Shown here: piece by piece, positions 28,035-36,272 of the stretch
Layout: each line of letters starts with the position of its first letter
Numbering within the stretch: position 1 is the stretch's first letter
DNA from: Sphingobacterium sp. UBA5670
GTDB taxonomy: Bacteria; Bacteroidota; Bacteroidia; Sphingobacteriales; Sphingobacteriaceae
NCBI RefSeq assembly: GCF_002420705.1
Contig: NZ_DIIM01000032.1
Span: 57,814 to 121,813 of the forward strand
DNA: 64,000 nucleotides
Reading direction: 5' to 3'
Translations under genes and position numbers: made by a program
Notes under the pieces: model-generated
The model's database searches: none
What the model saw: only the letters and a program-made list of their open reading frames with translations
What the model was told of the DNA's origin: nothing

Positions 28035-30479
28035 CTACTTAGCCTCAATTTGAACCTTTCCTGAAATAAGTCCCTTACTTTTTGCTCTAACGACAATTGG
28101 CCCTTTATTTTCACTTTTGATGATCGCCAAGGCTTTACCGTGAAATGCTTTGCGTGACGCCGATTGAAAACCGGTCAGATCGGTCGTATTGCCATTGTCT
28201 GTCGCCACAATTTTTGCACCCTTTCCCTCCACCTCAAATTCGATTTTATCGTCTGCATCAGGAACGATCGTACCAAACTCGTCGACCACATAAGCATGTA
28301 CAAAGCAAAGTTCTCTGTTTCCTGTATTGAAAGTGGCATTTTCTGATGACAATTGTATGCGGTGCGCTTTAGATGCCGTATGGATTGTTTTACTCAGCAC
28401 CTTCTCCGTTCCCTGATATGAAATTGCCTCTATCTTGCCCGGTTCAAATTCCACGCCTTTAAATACAAGATCGTACCGGTCTGGATCTTTCGACTGTTCC
28501 CCTATTTTTCTGCCGTTCAGATAAAGCTCCACTCGGTCGGCCCGGTTAAAATACACCACGACGTCTACCCGCTCACCTTTTTTCCAGTTCCAGTGAGGCA
28601 ATACATGTAAGACTGGTTTTTCTGTCCATACACTTTGATACAGATAGTAGACGTCCTTCGGAAATCCGGCTAGATCAACAATACCAAAGTACGAACTTCG
28701 CGCCGGCCAAGTGTATGGTGTGGGTTCGCCGAGATAATCAAAACCCGTCCACACATACATGCCTGCAATATGGCTGTATTTTTCCATTAACCGTAAGCTC
28801 GTCTGATGGTTTGATCCCCAAGGCGTGAATACATTGTCGTAAGCCGATATGCTCCTGTCCTCGTTGCCCCCATCAAAAGGAATATCCCATCTTTCGGGCC
28901 ACATACGAATGGAATCGTAAGGAACCAAATCATATTTCCCGCGGCTTTCCAATGCCGAGGTACTTTCTGTTACAATAAACTTCTTTCCGGGATGATCCTG
29001 TGGGAAGCTTGCCCATTTTTTATGATTGTAGTTATAGCCCACTAAATCTACCGCCCCACTCATCAGTACAGGATTGGATTCAGAAAGCTCATTATTGGCA
29101 ATGGTGGTCGGACGTGTACCGTCCAGGCTATCGACGATTGCGGCCAGTGATATCGGAATGGCTGTACCGTCAGCTTTGGAATGCCATTGCTCCTGTGCTT
29201 CATTGCCCAGGCACCAGATAAACAGCGACGGATGATTCCGGTCCCGTTTGATATGATCCGCGAAGTCCCGCTTATACCATTGATCCCAGTATAAATGATA
29301 GTCATAGGGATTTTTATGGCCTTTCCAAACATCGAATGTTTCACTCATCACGATAAAACCCAAGCTGTCGCAAAGGTCCAAAAACGCTGGGGCCGCAGGA
29401 TTGTGTGATGTCCGTATCCCATTCACCCCCATTGCTTTCATCATGCGGAGCTGACGTAATGCCGCAGACCGATTAAATGCCATGCCTAACGCGCCGAGGT
29501 CACTATGTAAACAGACCCCTCGGATTTTAAGCTGTCTTCCATTCAGTATAAAGCCCTGCTGCTGATCGAATCTAAAATGGCGTAAGCCAAATTTGGTATG
29601 CTGTTCATCCAGCACCTGACCATCCACAATGAGCTGTATTTTTGCTGTATATTGATAAGGGCTTCCAATATCCCATAAGACGGGATTTTCCAGAACGATC
29701 TGCTGAGCGATGGGATGTAGACCTTCTTTGACAGCGTTCAAAGTTGTACGTTTGCTTGCGACAACAGCACCTTGAGCGGAAAGGACCTCCGTCAGCAGCA
29801 TCATCCTTTTTGATTCTTTACGGCTATGCTCAATTGCCAGCGACAGGTCTATTACCGCACGTTTCTCGCTAAGCTCTCCAGCCCTTACGAAGGTACTGTT
29901 GGTGGCTATGCTGATTGGATTTCGACTAATTAATTTAACATCGCGATAGATCCCCGAACCAGAATAGAAACGCGAATTGGGCTGATTCCTATTATTTACT
30001 TTGACTGAAAGCAGGTTGTCCCTGCCATCCCAGTATAGATCATGGGACAGTTCATATTCGAATCCGATATAACCATTCGGCCTTTTCCCTAAGAAATGCC
30101 CGTTGATCCATACTTCGCTGTTTTCGTATATACCTTCAAATGCGACAAATATCCGCTGGCCCCGCTCGGTGCTAGACAGCTTAAACGATTTTTGATACCA
30201 GCCTACGCCACCATCGAGGTAAGCAGCCCCGCTGCCTGCGGGGCTGCTTAAACGAAATGGCATTTCGATGCTCCAGTCATGCGGCAGATCGAGCTGTCGC
30301 CAGCCTTCTCCTTTTCGTCCATTGCTATATTGCTGGTTGCTGTCCAGTTTAAACCACCAGCCCCCATTAAAATCAATAACCTTTCTGGACTGCCCAATTA
30401 AGGAACCCGTATTTATCAATAGTAGGATTAGTATACCTATTATTCGGCTACAACCTATGTCAAATAATTGCTTCAACAT
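28035..30479 (-). CDS. Glycoside hydrolase family 2 (beta-galactosidase-like), exported
   Basis: The 814-residue protein has an N-terminal hydrophobic signal (about 12-29, IIGILILLLINTGSLIG). The GH2 order follows: a sugar-binding jelly roll (LDLPHDWSIEMPF onward), an Ig-like domain, and a TIM barrel with IRGVCLHSDLGALGMAFN and IRTSHNPAAP. By family analogy the acid/base is Glu427 in GNEAQE and the nucleophile is Glu505 in VTESTS. C-terminal beta domains (DUF4982 and Ig-like) follow. It most likely releases beta-galactosyl units; other beta-glycosides remain possible. It is the last gene of the utilization locus, 4 bases after the lipoprotein gene, and probably periplasmic. Confidence 0.9.
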   Translation of the reverse strand: MLKQLFDIGCSRIIGILILLLINTGSLIGQSRKVIDFNGGWWFKLDSNQQYSNGRKGEGWRQLDLPHDWSIEMPFRLSSPAGSGAAYLDGGVGWYQKSFKLSSTERGQRIFVAFEGIYENSEVWINGHFLGKRPNGYIGFEYELSHDLYWDGRDNLLSVKVNNRNQPNSRFYSGSGIYRDVKLISRNPISIATNSTFVRAGELSEKRAVIDLSLAIEHSRKESKRMMLLTEVLSAQGAVVASKRTTLNAVKEGLHPIAQQIVLENPVLWDIGSPYQYTAKIQLIVDGQVLDEQHTKFGLRHFRFDQQQGFILNGRQLKIRGVCLHSDLGALGMAFNRSAALRQLRMMKAMGVNGIRTSHNPAAPAFLDLCDSLGFIVMSETFDVWKGHKNPYDYHLYWDQWYKRDFADHIKRDRNHPSLFIWCLGNEAQEQWHSKADGTAIPISLAAIVDSLDGTRPTTIANNELSESNPVLMSGAVDLVGYNYNHKKWASFPQDHPGKKFIVTESTSALESRGKYDLVPYDSIRMWPERWDIPFDGGNEDRSISAYDNVFTPWGSNHQTSLRLMEKYSHIAGMYVWTGFDYLGEPTPYTWPARSSYFGIVDLAGFPKDVYYLYQSVWTEKPVLHVLPHWNWKKGERVDVVVYFNRADRVELYLNGRKIGEQSKDPDRYDLVFKGVEFEPGKIEAISYQGTEKVLSKTIHTASKAHRIQLSSENATFNTGNRELCFVHAYVVDEFGTIVPDADDKIEFEVEGKGAKIVATDNGNTTDLTGFQSASRKAFHGKALAIIKSENKGPIVVRAKSKGLISGKVQIEAK

Positions 30480-30483
30480 ACAT

Positions 30484-31419
30484 TTATTTGTTCATTTGGG
30501 TATTCGACCTATCTTCGGTCAGACTCTCCTTGAAGGCCTTGCTGATAAAATTAAAGGTCAGCATGGCCGCTCCATCGTTCGAAAGCACCGGATCTCGCAA
30601 TACCGCTAATTGCATGGTATTCTCGGTCAACGACATAATACGGACATCGCCCCAGTCAACGACGATCCCATCTTGTGGTTTTCCATGTAAAGGCGAAGCC
30701 CCCGTCATGCGGATGGTTTTCTTTTCGGTATCGATATTAAAAGTCCCCTTCTGTACTTTGCCCAACATGGCATGATTCACATTGATGTTTGCTCCACCTT
30801 TCAGGTCAAAAGTCATACTCCCATAATCGCCTGCAGGCATCAGCCAACTATTGCCTTTCCAGTCGGGTTCCCAGCTCCAGCTATCGCTGTTAAGAGGCGC
30901 AGCTGTTTTGTTGATGCTGCCCCACCAGTCACCGGTGCCGTAAAAGTACAGCGGACCTTTAAAGTAACGGGAGATACCGTCTGCATCTAGATCGAGATAC
31001 CAGGTTTTCTCTTCCCCAGCCCCGCCCGTCAATAAGGTCCAGGTCTCATCACTGATAAATTCGGCATACATCTGATCGATTTTAAATGTTACAGGTTCAC
31101 CGTAAACAATCCCGCCACGGGTCTCTACACCAAATTTGACCGTGTACTCGCCCGGGAAGGGCATTTTCAGGATAACCTTTTTTTCCTGACTCCGTCCCTG
31201 CGGATGCTCCCACAAAGCGGTGTATCGGGTATCCATCAAGCTGGTTAAATACACAATATTGGGATTATTGGCGTCATGTTCAACAGTAAAGGCTTTTCCC
31301 TTCTCCAACTGTGCCGTTGTGACATCGATGTCCCCCAGTGTATATTTCTCCGGAGAACAGGCTCCAAAGAGTACCATCGCTACAAAGAAGCAGATGGTAT
31401 ATGTGAATATCTTTTTCAT
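30484..31419 (-). CDS. Surface lipoprotein in the SusE/SusF position
   Basis: The 311-residue protein has a lipoprotein signal ending FFVAMVLFGAC, with the lipid cysteine at residue 20 and SPEKYTLGDID after it. A PKD- or Ig-like segment follows (FTVEHDANNPNIVYL and FPGEYTVKFGVETRGG), then a Trp-rich beta region (WYLDLDADGISRYF, GTGDWWGS, SWSWEPDWKGNSWL) suited to stacking on sugars. I do not recognise a named family. Placed directly after SusD, it is most likely a surface glycan-binding protein that delivers oligosaccharide to the SusC/D porin; this is inference from position. Confidence 0.8.
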   Translation of the reverse strand: MKKIFTYTICFFVAMVLFGACSPEKYTLGDIDVTTAQLEKGKAFTVEHDANNPNIVYLTSLMDTRYTALWEHPQGRSQEKKVILKMPFPGEYTVKFGVETRGGIVYGEPVTFKIDQMYAEFISDETWTLLTGGAGEEKTWYLDLDADGISRYFKGPLYFYGTGDWWGSINKTAAPLNSDSWSWEPDWKGNSWLMPAGDYGSMTFDLKGGANINVNHAMLGKVQKGTFNIDTEKKTIRMTGASPLHGKPQDGIVVDWGDVRIMSLTENTMQLAVLRDPVLSNDGAAMLTFNFISKAFKESLTEDRSNTQMNK

Positions 31420-31468
31420 GTTTGTCTAGTTATAATTCAATGGATAGCAAATTCTACTACGCTTTTGT

Positions 31469-33097
31469 CTAGTTCCAGCCGGCATTTTGTTTCAGTACGC
31501 CATTAGATAGAGTAATCTGCTTGTTTGGAATCTGCATAAATCCTTTCGTTGTGAGAAAACGCTCTTTAGTCACGGTGACGTTCTCCGGTACCGAACCGCT
31601 GAGCACATCTTCTGTTGTTTCCAGTGTAGAAGCCGCATTATTTAACCCCTGCCGCAATACATCCCAATAGCGGACACCTTCAAAAGCAAATTCAAATTTT
31701 CTTTCCTTCAGAATATTATTTTTTGAAACTGCCAACGATACGAAATTGGCCTTATACGCTCTTTTCCGTACCTCGTCAAAGTATTTCTGTGCATTTGCGG
31801 AACCAAGTTCTGCCGCCATCAACAAGACATCAGCGTAGCGGATCACAAAGTAATCCTGGTCTTGGGATAGTTGCATATCCTTATCTCCACCTGTATTGCT
31901 GGTACCGTCCGGCAATGCTGTGGGGGCGTATTTTTTTATGGCGTACCCTGTATACTCACGCTGATCTTTCAGGTCAAATCCCGTGATCTTCTCGCCATCA
32001 ATATCAATAATTGAAGCAGTCTTGCGCGTATCAGTGTTGTCAAACTCACTGAAGAATTTTTTGCTTACCGTACATGCACCCCATCCCTGGCCATAAGGCG
32101 ACCAATTTTTACCACGTAGGCCCAGAAAGACCACCCAGCGATTGCCATCAACATAACCGTTGTAATTCGATGTATTGTTGAATTTCTGTGCAAATACAAC
32201 TTCAGCATTCCCCTTACCTGCATATTTGGAGATATCAAGTGTATTGTTGCTAGCATTCGGAATATAGCTCGCTGCTGGCCAAAGATTCTTGAAATCAGCT
32301 ACCAGCGCAAACTGGCCGCTGCTGATAACATCTTCCAAGCCTGCAAGGGCTTCGGCTTTGGAGATACCAATATCTTCCTTTCCATAATAGCCCGAATAAA
32401 ATAGATAGACACGGGCCAATAGCGCTTTTGCAGCAAAAGGAGTTGCCCGGCCATCATTGGTTGCCGCAGCTGATTTGGGGTAAGCTGTTGCAGGAATGTT
32501 TGAAGCTGCAAACTTAAGGTCGGAAACAATCAGCTGATAAATCGCTTTGGGGTCCGACTGCGGGATATTCTCATTGGTTGGACTCGTTAACAAAGGTATG
32601 TTTTCGAATAGGCGGACGAGATCAAAATACATGGTGGCCCGCAGGAATTTCGTTTCCCCTTCTATACGTGCCCGTGCAGTTGTATTGCCCGAAAAATCAG
32701 TGCCGTCCAATTTTCCCAACAGCGTATTACACCTAAAAATTCCAGCATAATAATCTGACCAGGTGCCGTCAAAGATATTGTTGTCCGATTGGGACTGCGC
32801 AATATCAAAACGGTCTATTGCCTGAAATGAGCGACCGTCTGTAGTACCTGTTCCGCCAAAACAATTGTCAGCAGCCACCTCTGCTGTCAGATAGAAAGAC
32901 TGGCTCCCATTGGAGGTCGTCCGTTGATAACCATCGTAACAACCAACCAGCGCCATGTCTGCATCGGCGACGGTTTTATAAAAATTGCTTTCCAAAACGC
33001 TTGTCATCGGCTCGACATCCAAAAAACTAGATGAACACGATCCTAAAATTAAGGACCCAAATAACATGGAATGATAGATATAGCTCGTTTTTTTCAT
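31469..33097 (-). CDS. RagB/SusD family nutrient-binding lipoprotein
   Basis: SusD proteins sit as a lid on the SusC porin and bind incoming glycan. The 542-residue protein has a lipoprotein signal (SMLFGSLILGSC, lipid cysteine about residue 21) followed by SSSFLDVEP, the typical SusD opening. The TPR-like helical core and the C-terminal RagB/SusD domain are visible (YFVIRYADVLLMAAELGSA, FEFAFEGVRYWDVLRQG). It lies 12 bases after susC and is intact. Confidence 0.95.
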   Translation of the reverse strand: MKKTSYIYHSMLFGSLILGSCSSSFLDVEPMTSVLESNFYKTVADADMALVGCYDGYQRTTSNGSQSFYLTAEVAADNCFGGTGTTDGRSFQAIDRFDIAQSQSDNNIFDGTWSDYYAGIFRCNTLLGKLDGTDFSGNTTARARIEGETKFLRATMYFDLVRLFENIPLLTSPTNENIPQSDPKAIYQLIVSDLKFAASNIPATAYPKSAAATNDGRATPFAAKALLARVYLFYSGYYGKEDIGISKAEALAGLEDVISSGQFALVADFKNLWPAASYIPNASNNTLDISKYAGKGNAEVVFAQKFNNTSNYNGYVDGNRWVVFLGLRGKNWSPYGQGWGACTVSKKFFSEFDNTDTRKTASIIDIDGEKITGFDLKDQREYTGYAIKKYAPTALPDGTSNTGGDKDMQLSQDQDYFVIRYADVLLMAAELGSANAQKYFDEVRKRAYKANFVSLAVSKNNILKERKFEFAFEGVRYWDVLRQGLNNAASTLETTEDVLSGSVPENVTVTKERFLTTKGFMQIPNKQITLSNGVLKQNAGWN

Positions 33098-33109
33098 GAT
33101 TTCTTGTGT

Positions 33110-36100
33110 TTAGAATTTAACATTTAGGCCAAATAATACCGTTCTTGGCCTTGGATAGTAACCGAGGTCGATACCCGATACCCAACCATCGGTTCCGTAA
33201 CCGATCTCAGGATCCATTCCATCATATTTGGTGAAGGTGAACAGATTTTGTCCCTGTACGTAGAAGCGGATCTGATTGGCGTACTTCCATTTGACCAGCT
33301 TCGACAGATCATAACCTAAGGTCACATTGCTGATCCGAAGAAAGTCTCCATCCTGAATGTAAAGGTCTGAAAACTGCCAATTGACGTTGGTTTCCGTCAC
33401 ACGAGGAATCGAACTGGAAGTACCCTCTCCGGTCCATCGATCTAATATTCTTGTGGTATAGTTTGCTTGTTTATTGGCATGATTGCGGTAAGACTGCACA
33501 ATTTTGTTTCCGAGGGAACCGTAAGCATTCACCGAGAAATCAAATCCTCTGTAATCCAGTCCAATATTAAATCCATAAGTAAAATTAGGCATACCCACGC
33601 CCAGATTTGTCTTATCCGAGGCATTGATAATGCCATCGCTGTTCTGGTCTACATATTTCACATCACCTGGTTTTACATCCGCCTGAAGGATGCCCTTCCC
33701 GGCTGTTTTCCAGGCATCGATCTCGGCCTGGTTTTGGAATAGACCGTCCGTTTTATACCCCCAGAAGTAGCCAATGGGCAGGCCGTTTGCGGCACGGTAA
33801 AATTCTTCCGAGTTATCGTATAACATGGCTGTCTGTCCATGGATAATTCCATCTTCAGTTGGTATCTGTCCCACCTTATTTTTGTTATAGGCACCATTTA
33901 CCCCAAGACGATACTTGACTTCATTGATCTTATCCGCCCAATTTAGTCCCAGCTCCACACCTGTATTCTTTACGTCACCGCCATTGATAAAGGGAGGCAA
34001 CGTTCCGGTTGTCGCCAAAACAGGCGCGGTAACCAGCCAGTTCTTGGTCTTTTTAACATAAAAGTCGGCAACGACATCCAAACGGCTGTTCGCAAATTTG
34101 GCATCAAATCCGATATTGGTCTGCTCGGAAGTTTCCCAGGTCAGATTCGGATTGGATAAACGGCTCGGATAAGCCCCGGCAATGTTATTGTTGCTCGTTC
34201 CAAAGACATAATGTGCTCCGGGGTTGGACGATGTAATGCCTGTTGAGGTACTGATGGGGGCCGCATACTGAAAATCAGCGATATCCTGGTTACCAACTTG
34301 CCCCCATGACGCACGGAGTTTAAAGAAGTTTACAGCCGCTAAATGCTCTTTAAAAAACTCTTCCGAAGAAATTACCCAGCCTGCCGATACCGAAGGGAAA
34401 TATCCCCAGCGGTTGCTGCGCGAAAATTTAGAAGATCCATCGGCACGCAATGTAGCATTCAATAGGTACTTTTCCTTATAGTTGTAGCCCAGGCGTCCAA
34501 AATACGAGACCCTGCGGGTGATGTTCTCCGGTTTTCCAGACACTGTACGTGTTTCGACGACATTACCTTTTTCATCCAGGTGTGCCTGGCCTGTAGTATT
34601 GTCCAGATAGGCATGTGCAAAATCGTTGAACTGCGAAAGCAGATTCCAGTTGGAACCCGAAAGGTAAGTTCCCTGGTAACGAAGCGACTCCATACCGATC
34701 ATGGCCGAAAAACGGTGATCCGTGTGAATATCAAAGTCATAGGAAGCTGTATTTGTCCAGGTCAATGTATGCCCCTTACTCATGTTCTGTGAGGTCGTTG
34801 TATGATCCTGGTTGTAGGTGTAGATAGAGAACCGATATAAGGGTGTAAAACTTCTGTATTCCGAAGCATAATAATTGAACCCCAGCAGTGAACGGACCTT
34901 TAAGCCTTTGATCGGTTCAATCTCCGCAAATACATCGGCCAGTAATTTTTGACCATCATTGGCATTATTCGAATTGGTCATCATCACCCCATATGGATTG
35001 CTATCCCCATTGTACCAAGGTGAATTGGAGGTATCATTGAAAGGACTTCCGTACAAGCCATTATCCGAATACACCGGCGACAAGGGCGAAGTGGCAAAAG
35101 CACCGCGCAGGGTATTGCTGTACTGATTTCCGACACTGATGCCTCTATTTTTAATGTAGTTAAAGTTGAGGTGCTGCCCTATTTTCACAAAGTTATCAAA
35201 GAGCTTATGCTCCGAGTTCGTCCGGAAACCATAACGCTGATAGTTGGAAACGTCCTTGCCGCCCACAATTCCTTCCTGACCAATATAGTTCATTGATAAG
35301 GCGTAGGTGGATTTCTCATTGCCACCGGTCAGGCCAACATTGTAATTATCCGTTTTTGCATTATCCTTGAACATGTAATCCATCCAATTGGTATTGGCCA
35401 AACCTTCCATGCTGTTAAAATCAATCACCGCGGCTCCCGAATTCAGTGATTGCTCATTCATGATCAGCTTGTATTGATCTGCATCCAGTAATTTCGCTTT
35501 ACGCGAAACGTTCTGAATGCCTGTATAGCCATCAAACGACAGCACATTCTTGCCTGCTGCGCCCATTTTTGTGGTGACCAGGACCACTCCATTTGCCGCC
35601 TGCGACCCATAGATGGCAGCCGAAGCCGCGTCTTTAAGTACGTCGATAGATTGGATATCGGCCGCATTCAAGACCGAAATATCCCCCCCCGGAACGCCAT
35701 CAATAACGTACAGCGGACCCGAATTGCCGATTGTCCCCAATCCGCGGACGACGACTTTCATATCTGCTCCCGGTTGACCGGAAGTTGATGTAATGGACAC
35801 ACCAGGTGCTTGCCCCTGAAGCGACTGCAGCGGGTTCAACTGATTGCGTTTCTGCAATTCTTCACCCTCCACCTTCAAATTGGCTCCTGTATTCAATTTT
35901 TTCTTTTGTACACCGTAGCCAATGACCACCACTTCTTCGAGATCGGAAGCCTGCGGCTGCAGGCGGATTACCATATTGGGGCCGGTAATTTTAACTTCTT
36001 CCGTTTTGTACCCCACGTAAGTAATGGTCAATATAGTACCTGTGCTGGCCTTCAGTGAAAACTTGCCCGACTCATCACTGCTTGTTGAAATCTTCTGATT

Positions 36101-36247
36101 CTTTACGCCAATACTCGCTCCCACGATTGGCAAGCCTGAATCAGCCGAAACAACCGATCCTGTAAAGGATTGTGCCCAGACCAGAGAGGTCACGCTGGTC
36201 ATGACCACGACGGCCACGCCCCTGCTCAACAATTGTTTGCTTATCAT
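33110..36247 (-). CDS. SusC/RagA family TonB-linked outer-membrane transporter
   Basis: The protein imports oligosaccharides through the outer membrane with energy from TonB. The 1045-residue chain has a signal peptide (residues 1-25, ending VWAQ). A carboxypeptidase-regulatory-like domain follows (about 28-105), then the TonB box region (EEVVVIGYGVQKK). The plug carries the SusC signature (LYVIDGVPGGDISVLN, IDVLKDAASAAIYGSQAANGVVLVTTK). The 22-strand barrel ends in aromatic LFGLNVKF. It follows GH31 by 25 bases and precedes susD by 12. Confidence 0.96.
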   Translation of the reverse strand: MISKQLLSRGVAVVVMTSVTSLVWAQSFTGSVVSADSGLPIVGASIGVKNQKISTSSDESGKFSLKASTGTILTITYVGYKTEEVKITGPNMVIRLQPQASDLEEVVVIGYGVQKKKLNTGANLKVEGEELQKRNQLNPLQSLQGQAPGVSITSTSGQPGADMKVVVRGLGTIGNSGPLYVIDGVPGGDISVLNAADIQSIDVLKDAASAAIYGSQAANGVVLVTTKMGAAGKNVLSFDGYTGIQNVSRKAKLLDADQYKLIMNEQSLNSGAAVIDFNSMEGLANTNWMDYMFKDNAKTDNYNVGLTGGNEKSTYALSMNYIGQEGIVGGKDVSNYQRYGFRTNSEHKLFDNFVKIGQHLNFNYIKNRGISVGNQYSNTLRGAFATSPLSPVYSDNGLYGSPFNDTSNSPWYNGDSNPYGVMMTNSNNANDGQKLLADVFAEIEPIKGLKVRSLLGFNYYASEYRSFTPLYRFSIYTYNQDHTTTSQNMSKGHTLTWTNTASYDFDIHTDHRFSAMIGMESLRYQGTYLSGSNWNLLSQFNDFAHAYLDNTTGQAHLDEKGNVVETRTVSGKPENITRRVSYFGRLGYNYKEKYLLNATLRADGSSKFSRSNRWGYFPSVSAGWVISSEEFFKEHLAAVNFFKLRASWGQVGNQDIADFQYAAPISTSTGITSSNPGAHYVFGTSNNNIAGAYPSRLSNPNLTWETSEQTNIGFDAKFANSRLDVVADFYVKKTKNWLVTAPVLATTGTLPPFINGGDVKNTGVELGLNWADKINEVKYRLGVNGAYNKNKVGQIPTEDGIIHGQTAMLYDNSEEFYRAANGLPIGYFWGYKTDGLFQNQAEIDAWKTAGKGILQADVKPGDVKYVDQNSDGIINASDKTNLGVGMPNFTYGFNIGLDYRGFDFSVNAYGSLGNKIVQSYRNHANKQANYTTRILDRWTGEGTSSSIPRVTETNVNWQFSDLYIQDGDFLRISNVTLGYDLSKLVKWKYANQIRFYVQGQNLFTFTKYDGMDPEIGYGTDGWVSGIDLGYYPRPRTVLFGLNVKF

Positions 36248-36272
36248 ATGTCTTGATTTATAAATTGGTTTT